Shown here: in pieces, positions 23,020 to 34,705 of the stretch
Position numbering within the stretch: the stretch's first letter is position 1
Layout of the letters: each line of letters opens with the position of its first letter
Assembly: GCA_047495785.1 (NCBI GenBank)
Contig: JBLDXI010000032.1
Location: 62,001-126,000 of the forward strand
DNA length: 64,000 bases
Direction: 5' to 3'
DNA from: Lepidodermella squamata
Lineage: Eukaryota > Gastrotricha
Notes under the pieces: generated by a model
Database searches by the model: none
What the model was told of the DNA's origin: nothing
The model's input: only the letters and a program-made list of their open reading frames with translations
Made by a program: the position numbers and the translations under genes

Positions 23020-24745
23020 TTAGTTCTGAATCGATTTGGATCGCAGCGAAGCCAATACGGACGAATGGCCCATTTTCAAAGCCAAAGAGAACGCAGTTTC
23101 ACCATTCAACTGCTTCAAATTGGCATCTGCCCCACTTCGAAGCAGCAATTCAACCACATCAGCGAATCCCCGCTCAGCCGCGCAAATCATAGCGGAATGG
23201 CCCATTCGGTTACGAATATTCACGTCAGCGCCATTGGTGATAAGTAGGGCTACAATATCCCGATAACCTTGATCGGCAGCCAGAATAATCGCAGCGCCAG
23301 AATTCACATCAGCCCCTGTTTTGATCAAACGTTCTGCAATTTCGAATTGACCCCGATACGCTGCGTAAGCAATCGCAGACCATTCGCTTGAGTTCGAAGC
23401 TGTGATGGCTGCTCCGTGGTTCAGAAGAAGTTCAACAACTGAGAGATTCCCAGATCCAACTGCTCGAAGCAAAGGCGTCATTGCGTTAGCGTCCCTAGCG
23501 TTTATATCGGCGCCATTTTCTAATAATATAGATGCGATTTCCCGATGACCAGACTTCGCGACGAAATGTAAAGGCGTCCATTGACATGAATTGCTTTGAT
23601 TCACCAAAGCGCCGTGTTGTAGCAGGAGACTCGTTAAGGTTCGGTTGCCGTTCCTAGCTGAAAACATCAGACTCGATACTCCAGCAGTGTCAACATCGTT
23701 AACATTTGCCCCTTGAGTCAGAAGTTCCAAAACTACCTGACCTGTAAACGGAAAAGCTTTTTTGAAATGGATAGTCCATTAAAAAATTTCAGCAAGACTA
23801 ATGATATTAGGTTAACAAAGCTTTCTTAGGCTTAACAGAGAACAGCATTTATTCATCGATTTTAGGGACTTCTAGAAACTGGGAAACCTTACCGCGATTT
23901 TGGCATGTAGCCAGTAGCATTGCAGATTGACCGTGATTATTCTTGACATGAACGTTCGACCCCGATATGAGCAGCTGCCTCACAACATCTAGATGTCCAT
24001 TTTCACTCGCCAACATCAGCGGCGTGTTGCCATCATGATTTCTCGCATCAACATCAATCCTGTACTTCAGAAGCAACTGTATCACTTTGGAATGCCCATT
24101 TTTCGCGGAGAGATGGAGCACGGAGCCGAAACTGCTAAGCTTCGTAGGATCCGCGCCATTCTTTAGAAAAAGCTCGACAAGTTCCGAATTTCCTTTCTCC
24201 GCCACTATCGCCAGAGGACTAAAGCCGTCGAAATCTGCTTGGTTCACTAGGGAGTAATCGCTTCTCACCAGAATCTCAGCCACCTCGAAGAAAGAATTTT
24301 CGGCGGCAAAATGGAGAGCGTTTCTCCCACAGTTGTTCTCAGAGCTGAGATTAGCTCGGCTTTTGATAAGCAATCTTATAAGATCTGAATGGCCATTAGA
24401 TGCAGCGAGAATCAAAGCTGTGGAACCGAAATCATTCGCCGCGTTCACATCTACCCCGCGATCGATTAAAAGCTTGGCGACATTCAACCGACCATTCTCC
24501 GCCGCGAACATCAGCGCCGTCCAGCCGTATTTGCTGGTCGCATTTATATTCGCTCCCTTCTGAAGTAGCAAATCAACAGCATCTCGATGACCATTAGCCG
24601 CTGCCCACATAAGAGCTGTTTTGCCGTAGGATTCCTCATCACCAATATCAACTTGACCGGCAGCTTTTTCTAGGCACAACCGTAACGCTGGTAAATCGCC
24701 GTTTTTTGCAGCTGTCATAAAATAAGCCGCAGTCTGGCGTAGCAT
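23020..24745 (-). CDS. Ankyrin-repeat protein, two exons
   Basis: Exons 24745-23893 and 23741-23020, joined across a 151-bp GT-AG intron (CQNRG|QVVLELL), encode about 524 residues. Nearly the whole protein is ankyrin repeats of about 33 residues (for example GKTALMWAAANGHRDAVDLL and GWTALMFAAENGRLNVAKLL), about 14-15 units with no other domain, signal peptide or membrane segment. It is probably a cytoplasmic scaffold. Its repeats are diverse, unlike the homogeneous 35-residue repeats of the gene at 46985-52330. The start MLRQTAAYFM is the first in-frame Met before the first repeat. Confidence 0.85.
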
Positions 24746-26786
24746 ATCGGTGTGAACAATTCAATTTTATTAGGTAGGTACATACAAGTTAGGTACACAA
24801 AATTCGTGGGTGTTAGCGTATTACTCATAGAGATAAGAAAAAATTAGATATCGCAAATTCTTCGGTACAGCTGTGTCTACTGACTCGTATGGCTGAGAAA
24901 AAACTAAGCGGCGGTAGTAAATTATAAAGATAAATAATTAATAAGGTGGACGTGGTGGGGCATCTAGATTTTTTGTAATCTCTCACCATGGCCGCTGGCC
25001 AATTTGTATTACAACTTTTCGCACCTAATGCCCTGCTCGCGCGCGCGGTTTTGTAGTCGTAGATGTTTTTTTAATATGTTCCGGCACGCTGTCAACACGA
25101 GGCTTGAGATGGCGTATGATACCGCTGGCACCGGTGATGATGGTATATGAATGGCCGAAGCTATTGATTCATCACGCGCGTAAAATACGCGGCGCGGCGC
25201 ATTTTTTTCAAGAGCGTGGGCCATAAAAAGAGCGGGTGGTACGCAACTAGCCAAGTATTTAGGATGGTATTGATATGGATGTTAAATAGTATTATATTAT
25301 CAAGGTGGCAGCTAGTCATTGCTGAAATATGCACGTGCGTCTGAGCACAAATTACGTGGCTGGGTTCAACGGATGACTTGATAACGAAAATCTTTGTCGC
25401 CCATAACAATTAGGATTGAATTCGCCAATTTCCTGGTTTTTAAGTTTTCTCACGAATTGTTGCACGAAAATGATTTAACGCAGGAATATATGAAAAACGG
25501 TCACTTCCTGCCTTGTACTGATTATTAGAATATTAAAGGGTGTGAATATTTTAAAAATAAAAAATATGAACTCAGGGTTTTTACTGAATGATGCACTGAA
25601 TATTCAACCTCAATTTCGCACTACCAAGTGCCTAATTATTATACAGTTCATACACTTTTCTGCTGCAAATGCCAAGAGTTTGTTTGTAGAGCAATTTCCT
25701 CACGAAACACCGTTGAAGCTATGATACAAAATCGGCAACTTGGCATAACGTCGTACGTCCTCGACAGATAAATTATTTGTTGGTTATGATTCAGCGGATG
25801 CTTGCATGCTATTAAGGCATTCTTTGAAACCGATAAGCAAACCTTTGAATCCTGACGTTTCAACTTATTTGTTGCTGATTAATAGAGCGGAAAACCGATG
25901 GGCTCATATTTCATATGACACGGATGAGTCCTCTACCATGTTTCCGACTTTGTACAGCGTGTTCTATAAGTAACGCGAACATAGAAAATGCGGGGAAAAG
26001 TGACCAGGAACTCTTGAATGAGAGGCATAGTCATATCTCATGACCAGAAAAATCGTCGAATAATCTAAAATGCCTTTAGAATAGCACTCAATTCTCTTGC
26101 CGCTTGCCGGGTTTTAAAATCCGAAGAAATGTGATCCAACCAGGTAAAAACCGAAAATAACCGAACCAGGTACCAGTGCTAATCAGGGTTTTCTCCAGTA
26201 AATTTTTTCGGTAAAATCATGGATAAAGAATGGAAGATTCTATCAGTTGGCTCAATTTCAAAGAATAAGATTAATTTCCGTTAAAAAATGGTGGCGAACC
26301 TTATAGTTGAAAATCAATTGCTGCAAATTTTAACCTGATTATTTGTCATCTTTCCCAATTTCATTGTTCAAGAAATTAATACCACTTCATTACTCACTCG
26401 AGATGTCATTACTCATGGCAACATATTACTGCTGATAATAGTGAAATTTCATGTGTATAGAAAAAATTAATATTTTCCCATTCGTTTGGAATCAATCAAC
26501 CATGAAATTTTGGATAAATGCTGATTAATGAAAACATTGCTGCATTTGACAATCGGTCATCTTTTTGTTCTTGTTTGTTGCTGGAATGTGAATCCACTCA
26601 TTGATATACTCGTGAAAGCGTGAGGGCGGGGGTCGGCTCGTAAACAATAGCAATGTTAAAGAATTCATCATGTTTTTTGATAATGCCATGTCAATCTAGG
26701 TGCGCTTTCATTATTCAACAAATCTACGAGATCTCAATAGCAACTACTCATGAAAACATCAAAATTCAAGATAATTTTATGAAAAA
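24746..26786. other. Intergenic, about 2 kb
   Basis: The sequence is AT-rich with only short open frames. I see no domain, RNA gene or clear repeat. Confidence 0.45.
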
Positions 26787-28520
26787 ATGATGAACCGTTT
26801 TATTTTCCTAACGTTAATTTTGCAATCGATCACTGCGCAGACAAATGTAAGCCAATTTCCGCTCGTGAAGATTTCCCATCGAGCTTTGAGTGAAGATTGA
26901 TGCACGATGATGTGTTAGATAGCACGGGTTTGTAACACGCCTGTTGTGGCCACGGGTGAGATTCGGCTGATTAGCGGCGGTGACACCATATCGGCGCCTA
27001 GTCAGATAGCTGTTAATGGCCAAATCATCCTGACTTGTCCTCGTGGCTATGCCGTGGCTAACGGCCCTAGGGCTGCAATATGCAACCCGCCTGGTGCTTG
27101 GTCAAACACCTTAGGCACCTGTATGGCACCTGGCGGGGCCCCTAGTGTTGCACAAACGACAACGGTAAATCATCAAAGCTGGAAAACACAGAATACTAAC
27201 ACCTTAACAAGCTTCCTAACCTCACGAATTATCAGGACTTAATTTTGATCCGTCTGTAAACAGGCTGCTACAGGAGTTAGGTCTTGCAATGTACCAGCGA
27301 TTACGAATGGCCGTGTCTCGACATACGGGGTGGCACCTGGAGCTCAGGAGATTTCAGTAGTCCCCCAAGGAGCCATGGTAGCTCTGATTTGTGACTCGGG
27401 TTATCGCTTGGCTGGTGGAACGCGGACAAGCGTTTGCACATCGAGTGGGCAATGGTCAACAATTCTCGGTCGCTGTGTTTCCAGCACGGAATCCGCTCAG
27501 ACACAACCACCGCCACCAAGCAGAGCCCCAGGTACATTTGAATACCGATTTCATTATCGCATCATTTTGAATATACTCATAGCTACTCCTGCTCCAAGCA
27601 GAACTACGACACAGTCTGATGTCAGTTATGAGTGTGGCCAACGTGAACTTGCAAACGGAAATGGCCAGCGGCAGGGTGTCCGCTACAAAATATACGGCGG
27701 CTCCCCGGCAAGTTACCCTTGGATGGCCCGTTTCGAGGTAATCTACGCCGACGATGTTACCCGAACTGCAATGTTCGGCGGAACATTAATCGCCCCGAAG
27801 TGGGTTTTGACCACCGCGAATCGTCTTGTCGGAAGAAATATCCTCAAAGCAGCGATTCATTTCGGTTCGAATTACCGCCGCAATCCAAACCCTGGTACGA
27901 GATCGACTGGTTTCAAGCCATTTGAAACTACGTACAAGTCGATTGTTGTTCATCCACGATACGACGAATCGCAACCGTTTCGTTACAATTTCGCACTAGT
28001 TGAACTGAACAGCTCAGTACCGCTAAGTCGGGAAATTCAACCAGTTTGTTTGCCAGATAACCCAAGCCGAATTTGTGATGATCTGCAGTACTCTGCCAGC
28101 GCCAAGTTGATCGATGGTTGCGACCAAGTCATCGCTGCAGGTTGGGGCATCACTGAAATGTCGAATCTGTTCCCGAACGAGCTTCGTCATGTGAATTTGA
28201 CGGTTTGGTCTTTTGACCAGTGCAAAAAGGTGGCGTCGGATTTGACCGAGTTTGAGTTCTGTGCTGGTGGGGAACCGGGAAAAGACACATGTGTTGGCGA
28301 CTCAGGTGGACCGGCAATGTGCTTGAAGGACGATCGGTATTACCTAACTGGGGTTACTTCCTCAAGTCCAAGCCAAGCATGTGGAGTGGAGAATATCCCC
28401 AGTATCTATGGGTAAGCTTACACCTAGCTTGTCACCTTACTAGAATGTACGCTTATTCTCTTCTCCTATAGGCGAGTCTGCAGCGTTATACCATGGATTC
28501 GTGGAATGATTGAGCTATAA
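26787..28520 (+). CDS. Secreted CCP-CCP-serine protease homologue, predicted inactive
   Basis: Exons 26787-26846, 26919-27164, 27264-27531, 27583-28411 and 28472-28520 give about 483 residues. It has a signal peptide (MMNRFIFLTLILQSITA), then two sushi/CCP modules (ending WSNTLGTC and WSTILGRC), a Pro-rich linker, and a chymotrypsin-fold domain from KIYGG. The catalytic Ser is present (TCVGDSGGPAMC), with Asp six residues before it as in trypsin. The His site reads WVLTTANRL (normally TAAHC) and the Asp site YNFALVEL (normally NDIALL), so His and Asp are both replaced by Asn. The two Cys of the disulfide flanking His are also gone (FGGTLI, ANR). The architecture recalls MASP/C1r-type and haptoglobin-like proteins. 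AATAAA follows the stop. Confidence 0.88.
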
Positions 28521-30442
28521 ATGAAAATAAATCGCTGAACTTCCTAGGGAAGTTGCCCTTGGTTTATTAGCTCCCACTTTCAAAACCTCTTTACAAATAT
28601 TTGAAGAAAATAAACTGCACATTAAATTGTGAAGAGATAAGAAAGATGTTTTCCTTTTCTGAACTTTTAACTGGCAAATATCCTTCATATCGCTGAGTGT
28701 TAAGTCGGCGAACAGTGACGCCCCTGCACTCGATAGTTCGCTATTCAGCCTGGCGTAGAACTTCTATTAAAAAAGCAACCAGTCGGATCTTTATATCTTC
28801 GCGAAAAATGCATCGTAGTGGAATAATGAGATGCGGGTTTTCCACTTTCTTTCAATTCTGTCGCAGAAAAATTTGATAAACAATTAATCATTATAAAGCC
28901 TTGACCCCAGTCGATGTTTTTTGTAGTCTCTTGGGAAGGAAAAACGAACTTTGACTAATGTAGATATGGATTCGTTGTTTTATAGCTCTAACCCCTCGAT
29001 TTTTGCCGATGGAATTGTTCTCCGAAAGTATCTATGGCATTTGCATTGCATTGCACTGTGATATGTATTCCGATTGGGGACATAGCATAATGGCATTGCA
29101 ATCAGTGCAGAATAAGTTATCTCACCATGATGGAATCGTCCGAGGGTATCGATTTTTCCTTCAACAACAACTCTTTACGCCCACCTGATCAGTCTCACTT
29201 TTATCGTTAATTTCACTTTGTTTACTGCACCCACTTCAGTGTTTCCTGCGGAGATTCTACTGCCCACATTAAGTATTATAGTCACATAAAAGTGACATGT
29301 GTGTGATTTTTCGCGCTGTGATTTTTTATGCTCAGTGCGAGTGGTCAATAAAAAATAAAGTTTGCGCTCACTTCAAATTGTGAGCCATATGTTTTTCGGA
29401 GTGGGCACGCGAAGTGGTCGAATCAGTGCAAAACAATAGGCTGATGATCAAATTGAGACTGCCACTCAATAATACCCCGGAACTTTCCTAGTTTACAGGG
29501 TAGATACCCTGAGCTCAGAGCCTGCTCTACTTTCTACTCTCATGTTCATGTCCTAAAATTCTTGCATCCAATATTCTAGGTTCATCCTCACTCTTTAATC
29601 TATAATAATCTCACTCTTTAATCTCGATGAATCCGATGCCTACTTCTGCCGCTTTGTCCCAAGTACCTACCAAGGTTTCACGTTTAATGAACAACATCAC
29701 TGATGAAACGTACCAAAGTAAAGATGGACCGCTGATCTATCCGTCATCTAATCCCTAGATGTGATGCGTCTTGGCGATCGATTTATGGATGTTAATCAAG
29801 CTCTTATGATTATTGTCTTCGTTATAGTAAAATGGTTGAATGACCTACATCGTAGCCTTTCGATTTTGTACAATTATTCCTAAGGGGATGACAAGAGGTT
29901 TTATTTCAAAAAGTACGTGTCGTATTTTGAGAATCCCCCTCAACTTGCTTTCATTCTTTCATTAACATGGAATAGATCATGCATAAGTCACATTCCTTAT
30001 TATAGCTTTTAGACAGTAATGGAATTCGCAATTCTAGGAATCGCAGGCTCGTGATCGCATTAGGCCAAATTGAATATCGGCTTTCTCGCTGACTCATTCA
30101 ACCTTACTCCGCAAACACTTCGAGAAACGTAGTAGTGAGACGGCAATTTTTGACAAAATATTTAATTTTCCGACATGAAGCAACAGACATCAGTGCAGCA
30201 TGTTGTAATCTGATATTGCGTTACCACTTTCTGCGCTAATAGCCGCCTCTCATCTTGAGCCATCTCCATCCGTTGTCACTGCTTTTCAGTTGTTTTCAAA
30301 CACTTAATCCGGAAGTGTATGTTGTTATCGAACATCGCTTTGTTTTGATTCATCACCTCCCTCACTCTCTTCAAAATTCAGGAACAAGTTAAACATTTTA
30401 AAAAAACGCTTGACTTTTTGCTTCAGATTTTTAACACTTAAA
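28521..30442. other. Intergenic, about 1.9 kb
   Basis: No gene is supported. It contains the 3' flank of the protease homologue gene and the upstream region of the small peptide gene. Confidence 0.45.
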
Positions 30443-30742
30443 ATGAGCTGTTTCACAAGCAACATCTGCGCGCTCTTCCTTGGAGCTATTTTCATATTAA
30501 GCTGTCTCTTGCAACTTTGCAGCTCTCACCCAGCCGCTGAGGTATGATGAGTTGTCAGATGAGCCGAATAAATTATTTTTTAATAAAATTTCCAGAGGGT
30601 TGTAAGGTCTGCGTCGGATTATTACAACGACGATTACTTTGCCGGCTACCCCCAACGGCAGCAGAACTCTGGCGGACAGGATGGAGGCCAGTTCAGCGAC
30701 CGAATGATGGACATGCTTATCATGAACATGGGCCGGCGATAA
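30443..30742 (+). CDS. Small secreted peptide precursor, candidate amidated neuropeptide
   Basis: Two exons, 30443-30541 and 30596-30742, with a 54-bp GT-AG intron, give an 81-residue protein. The N-terminus is a strong signal peptide (SNICALFLGAIFILSCLLQL). After the exon junction the sequence is RVVRSASDYYNDDYFAGYPQ, then a Gln/Gly-rich stretch, then FSDRMMDMLIMNMGRR and the stop. The terminal Gly-Arg-Arg is the usual signal for basic trimming and C-terminal amidation, which would leave ...LIMNM-amide; an Arg upstream could release the N-terminal side. There are no Cys in the mature part. I do not recognise the peptide family. Expression is not shown. Confidence 0.6.
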
Positions 30743-31194
30743 GTGACAACCGCATATTACTTATAATCTGCAATAGTCAACAAATTTTCTGATTATTTTA
30801 GTCTTTTCCGCTTCATTGCTTTGCATGTAAGCAGTTGTGCGTGGCAAAAAGCCCCATTTTTATTTGTCAATATTGCAAGTTGTGTTAGTGTGCGTAGCTA
30901 AATTATTGTGTTAGTGTCAAATGATAATAGGTCATTATTTTATTTTGAGCGCTGGCGAGCGTAATTAAACGGTATAAACACGAAATAAAATGCAATGTCC
31001 AGATCCTGTTCTTCATGTTCAAGTGTTTATTACATCCGAGAGAAGAAGAGGAACTTGCCTTGACGCTCGCTTAGCTGATCGTCGGAAGTTGAAGTTCGAA
31101 AAAGCCTTTCTAATGCACGTCCGGCTCAACTGATGATAAAAAATCATAGCGCACAAAAAACCAAACAAGGGGCTGAAGGGTTAGCGAAACACTA
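30743..31194. other. Intergenic
   Basis: This is the spacer between the peptide gene and the receptor gene; an AATAAA-type word lies near 30984. No gene is seen. Confidence 0.45.
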
Positions 31195-33735
31195 ATGCAT
31201 TTAAAATTGATAACAATAACAATATTGGCCTGCATACCAGGTCATCATTTCACAGATGTGGAATCAGAGATTGCTCCGAAGCCCTATGTTTTATCTACCC
31301 TCGTATTGCTACCATTCACGGGCACGGAGCCGAGAAATTCCCGGATATGTCAAGCTGTCATGCAAGACGTGGCCAATGTGATAAATTTGCGTCAGGACAT
31401 CTTACCCGATTATTTGATCTCCCTCGAATTCCGCGACGAAACCAGCCAAGGTGCTAAATCAGTGCAAAATACGGTCGAATTTCTTCGAGGCTTTCCGAAA
31501 TCTCCAATCGATAATACGACAATCTACCGATCTCCAGTGATAGCCGGGACATTGCTATCGAGTGGTTGCGAGAAATTAGGCCAATTGGCCTATCATCTGG
31601 ATTCGGTGATGGTCGCTCTGGGATGTGCAGCTCCGATTTTTACCGCTAACCGAGGGCAGTTCCCGAATTTATACCGCGGCCAAGTTCCCGGTGAAAATAT
31701 CGTCTATCCGAGAATTCAGTTCATCCGAATTTTCGGGAAATGGTCCAATGTTGCGTTGATTGCCAATGTTAACAATTTGTACGACAGAATGACCTCAATT
31801 CTGACTTTGAACCTGCTGCAATCCAATGGTATTACAGTTACCTGGTTCAACATGGTTAGCGACGTTACTCGAGATGTCGTCGATTCGTTGAAGTCCAGTG
31901 ACTCGAGGGTCATCATTATCGACATTTCCCAAGTTCGAATGCTGCACATGTCTCTATGCCTGGCCTACGACTTGGGGCTGACAGGACCTAGGTACACCTT
32001 CATCACCCAGCTTAACGCATTCACGGAGCCGCAGAGTGACCAAGAACCATGCAGCCGCGAGAAGCTGGCCAAACAGTATGATTCAACTATTTGGATCGGC
32101 TTTACAAATTCAGCGATTGAAGACAACGGAGCAACCTCGCTAGGTTATGATTTGGACCAATTTGAAGCCAGATTTAACAGGTCGGTCAAATCGGACCCTG
32201 ACTACTCAATGCGGCATCTATGCCACGATAACATGCTCCAAGCCGCGTTGGTTCTCGACAGGGCTGAAGCTATACTCGCTGAGAACGATTTGAGTCTAAG
32301 GTATGTATCTACTGATAACGTAACCGAAGTCATCGACGCTGTGAAGCAAAGCGCTTCAACCATCAAATTTACTGGTCTAAGAATCGGTCGGAATCGATAC
32401 TCTTACTGGAGACTTGAAATGGATAACGAACCTATGTACGTCGCTCAATGGTCGTCGGCAAAACAAAAACTAGAGCCGTTATTCAAAGCTGTTCTACAAG
32501 ATGGAAGATCAGTGTCAGATCTCGAGAGTTACGCAATGAAAGCGATTAGCGATTCTGTTTACAGCTTGATCAATCGCCTACCCAGGGACAAACCGTTGTA
32601 CAAAACCGGGTTGAGAATGATACCGAAAAGTGCTGGAACGTCGTTGGTCGCTCTAGGCGTTACTGGAATGATTCTTCAAGTGATTTTCGCTCTTTTAGTC
32701 CTGATCAAGTTTCACATCGAAAAGCACGCCTGGCAACGGGAGATCGTGTTATTACTCGGGTGTTTTTTCGGTAATTTTGCTGGAACAACTCTTGGGCTGA
32801 CAGCTTTCCCTGGTCTTGCGATGAATACGCTATGTGCTATGACTACTTTCATAGGAGTGTTAGGGCTGCTATTCATCACTGGGGCTCTTTTTGCCTACAT
32901 TTCCTGGCCTTTACCTGAAGGTGGCCGGTTTCGTAGGGTGAACTCAAGTAATCTAGTTGGTAGTCTGAGGTTTATCCCGGAGGTTCCAACACAGCCAACT
33001 GAAGCTTACCTAAGGGATCGTAGGAGGAGTTCGTTAGCTCATCGACCTCTCGCCCCAGCGACTAGCCCCCTCAATTTGGTCGGGAGTATATTTTTTATAA
33101 CCGCCAACGTTGCTGTAGCGATTGCTTGGATGATTCATGATAGGCCGAAGTTTCAATTGGTCACGCAGACCTTGTCACATTATGACCTAGATTCGGACAC
33201 GTGGCATGACACGAAAACTTGGTCATGTTCCGGGCGGTATTTACTCCATTGGTTGCTAACATTTGGTTTCCTTCAAGTCGCTCAGCTATTAGCCACCCTA
33301 CTCATGGCTGTTAAGTGGCGGACGATGCAAGTTTTTGTCTTTATGACAATCGAGCAATTCGTCAAAACTTCAGCGATTCAAAATTTAGCTGTTATCGTTG
33401 TTGGATCGTTGATTTCACTGGCAGTTCAGGATATTGTTGTCTGTGGGATTATTTTATCTGCTGGTCTGTTGTTGATTTCAACACTGACTAGTGTTGTATT
33501 CGCTCGGTTTCATTTGACGCTGAATCGGCTGACATCGCGGCGAACTCGCGCGACGGAAGCCAGGCGGCGCAGCAGACGCAGTTCGCATGCGCCGACGGTG
33601 ACGATCACTTATGCGAATGGCGCTGATTCGCGAAGATCGCGAGCCTCTAAAGCTTCTCGAATGTCAAAGGCTGAAGTTGAAAACGAAGCTCATGTTTCTG
33701 ATGACAGGCTTTCTATCGAGATAGCAGACAAATGA
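31195..33735 (+). CDS. Class C G protein-coupled receptor, GABA-B-like, intronless
   Basis: This is 846 residues in one exon. The N-terminal half is a periplasmic-binding-like (ANF-receptor) ligand domain: LVLLPFTGTEPRNSRICQAV, a VIAGTLLSSGCEKLG segment and IGFTNSAIEDNG. Seven hydrophobic segments follow from about residue 482: around LVALGVTGMILQVIFALLVL, LLLGCFFGNFAGTTLGL, CAMTTFIGVLGLLFITGALF, GSIFFITANVAVAIAWMI, LLHWLLTFGFLQVAQLL, LAVIVVGSLISL and IVVCGIILSAGLLLISTL. There is no Cys-rich linker, which separates it from metabotropic glutamate receptors and points to the GABA-B group, although the sequence is divergent. The tail is Arg/Ser-rich. It acts at the plasma membrane through G proteins; the ligand is not assigned. 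Confidence 0.82.
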   Translation: MHLKLITITILACIPGHHFTDVESEIAPKPYVLSTLVLLPFTGTEPRNSRICQAVMQDVANVINLRQDILPDYLISLEFRDETSQGAKSVQNTVEFLRGFPKSPIDNTTIYRSPVIAGTLLSSGCEKLGQLAYHLDSVMVALGCAAPIFTANRGQFPNLYRGQVPGENIVYPRIQFIRIFGKWSNVALIANVNNLYDRMTSILTLNLLQSNGITVTWFNMVSDVTRDVVDSLKSSDSRVIIIDISQVRMLHMSLCLAYDLGLTGPRYTFITQLNAFTEPQSDQEPCSREKLAKQYDSTIWIGFTNSAIEDNGATSLGYDLDQFEARFNRSVKSDPDYSMRHLCHDNMLQAALVLDRAEAILAENDLSLRYVSTDNVTEVIDAVKQSASTIKFTGLRIGRNRYSYWRLEMDNEPMYVAQWSSAKQKLEPLFKAVLQDGRSVSDLESYAMKAISDSVYSLINRLPRDKPLYKTGLRMIPKSAGTSLVALGVTGMILQVIFALLVLIKFHIEKHAWQREIVLLLGCFFGNFAGTTLGLTAFPGLAMNTLCAMTTFIGVLGLLFITGALFAYISWPLPEGGRFRRVNSSNLVGSLRFIPEVPTQPTEAYLRDRRRSSLAHRPLAPATSPLNLVGSIFFITANVAVAIAWMIHDRPKFQLVTQTLSHYDLDSDTWHDTKTWSCSGRYLLHWLLTFGFLQVAQLLATLLMAVKWRTMQVFVFMTIEQFVKTSAIQNLAVIVVGSLISLAVQDIVVCGIILSAGLLLISTLTSVVFARFHLTLNRLTSRRTRATEARRRSRRSSHAPTVTITYANGADSRRSRASKASRMSKAEVENEAHVSDDRLSIEIADK

Positions 33736-34426
33736 ATGCTGATTGATGAATTATGTACGGAAAAAACGCAATAAATTACTAATTAAATTACCTATGCTCC
33801 AAATTGAATTTGAGTGAGACATAAATATATGATTACCTCTTACAGGAAATTCTTGGAAAAACAAAAAGACCGAGCCGACGATTAAAATTTAATTTTGCTT
33901 TTTATTTAGAAGTCCTTTTTATTTTAATTAAATCCCAAAAAACTCGCTTTCAGGTTTTTCGGAATTTAGGTTTGATTAAATGAAAATCTCAAAAATCGAA
34001 GCAAAAAAATATTGGTCGTAATTCGAATTTAGGGTGTGCGACTTCAGCGCAGGATTTCACTAAAATGTGGTTTTTCCATCATCTTCTCCCTCTTTAGATG
34101 TTCGCTACTATCGATGTTCAGTTTACGCGCTGTACTTCTGCAGAGTAAATATCGATTGGATTCGATCGGAAGTATCGATTTTACAAATCACTGATTTCCA
34201 CGATGTTTCAGAAGTCTTCGAAGCCAACGATAAAGGCGTTGATGCTAAAATTTAAAAAAATTTTTAAAAATTTCATAGCTATAATCCGCTTTATGCCTCA
34301 GTTATTTGGTCCATCGATTGTAAAAGTGAAGGTGGAAAAATGCACTCTCACTGATTTTTTCGCACGGAGCTTACAGGTGACAATTGACAATGATAAAGTA
34401 AATAGCCATCATCACTAAGACAATAA
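33736..34426. other. Intergenic, AT-rich
   Basis: This is the 3' flank of the receptor gene (AATAAA near 33770). The open frames are short and unsupported. Confidence 0.45.
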
Positions 34427-34678
34427 TCACCGCAATAAGCACTCTCCGCTTTGTTTATTGTACCTGCGATTATTATGCGATAAATGATGACTTCGCAAGA
34501 GCACAATGATTAGAAAAAAAACAAAACCGGCAAATAATAAAAAATTCAAAATAAAATCGCTTGGATTGCCGTATAATTTTGGCGCTATTTCAGTACACAA
34601 CACTTTAGTTCTGCCAGAGAGAATTTGAGCGAAAAATCCGCCTAATAGCAGAGATAGCATGCTTGTTGTTTTGGTCAT
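34427..34678 (-). CDS. Small membrane protein, hypothetical
   Basis: An 83-residue ORF with an N-terminal hydrophobic leader (MLSLLLGGFFAQILSG) and a second strong hydrophobic segment (FLLFAGFVFFLIIVLL) followed by a basic tail. Its ATG is only 27 bp from the ATG of the divergent gene at 34706, so the two would share one promoter or have overlapping 5' ends. There is no recognised family, and it could be a chance ORF. Confidence 0.35.
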   Translation of the reverse strand: MTKTTSMLSLLLGGFFAQILSGRTKVLCTEIAPKLYGNPSDFILNFLLFAGFVFFLIIVLLRSHHLSHNNRRYNKQSGECLLR

Positions 34679-34705
34679 CGATGATCAAATTTCGCGAGAT
34701 AGCTG

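Noticed and set aside
27583-28520. Active trypsin-like protease
   Set aside because: The His and Asp catalytic positions are Asn; only the Ser motif remains.
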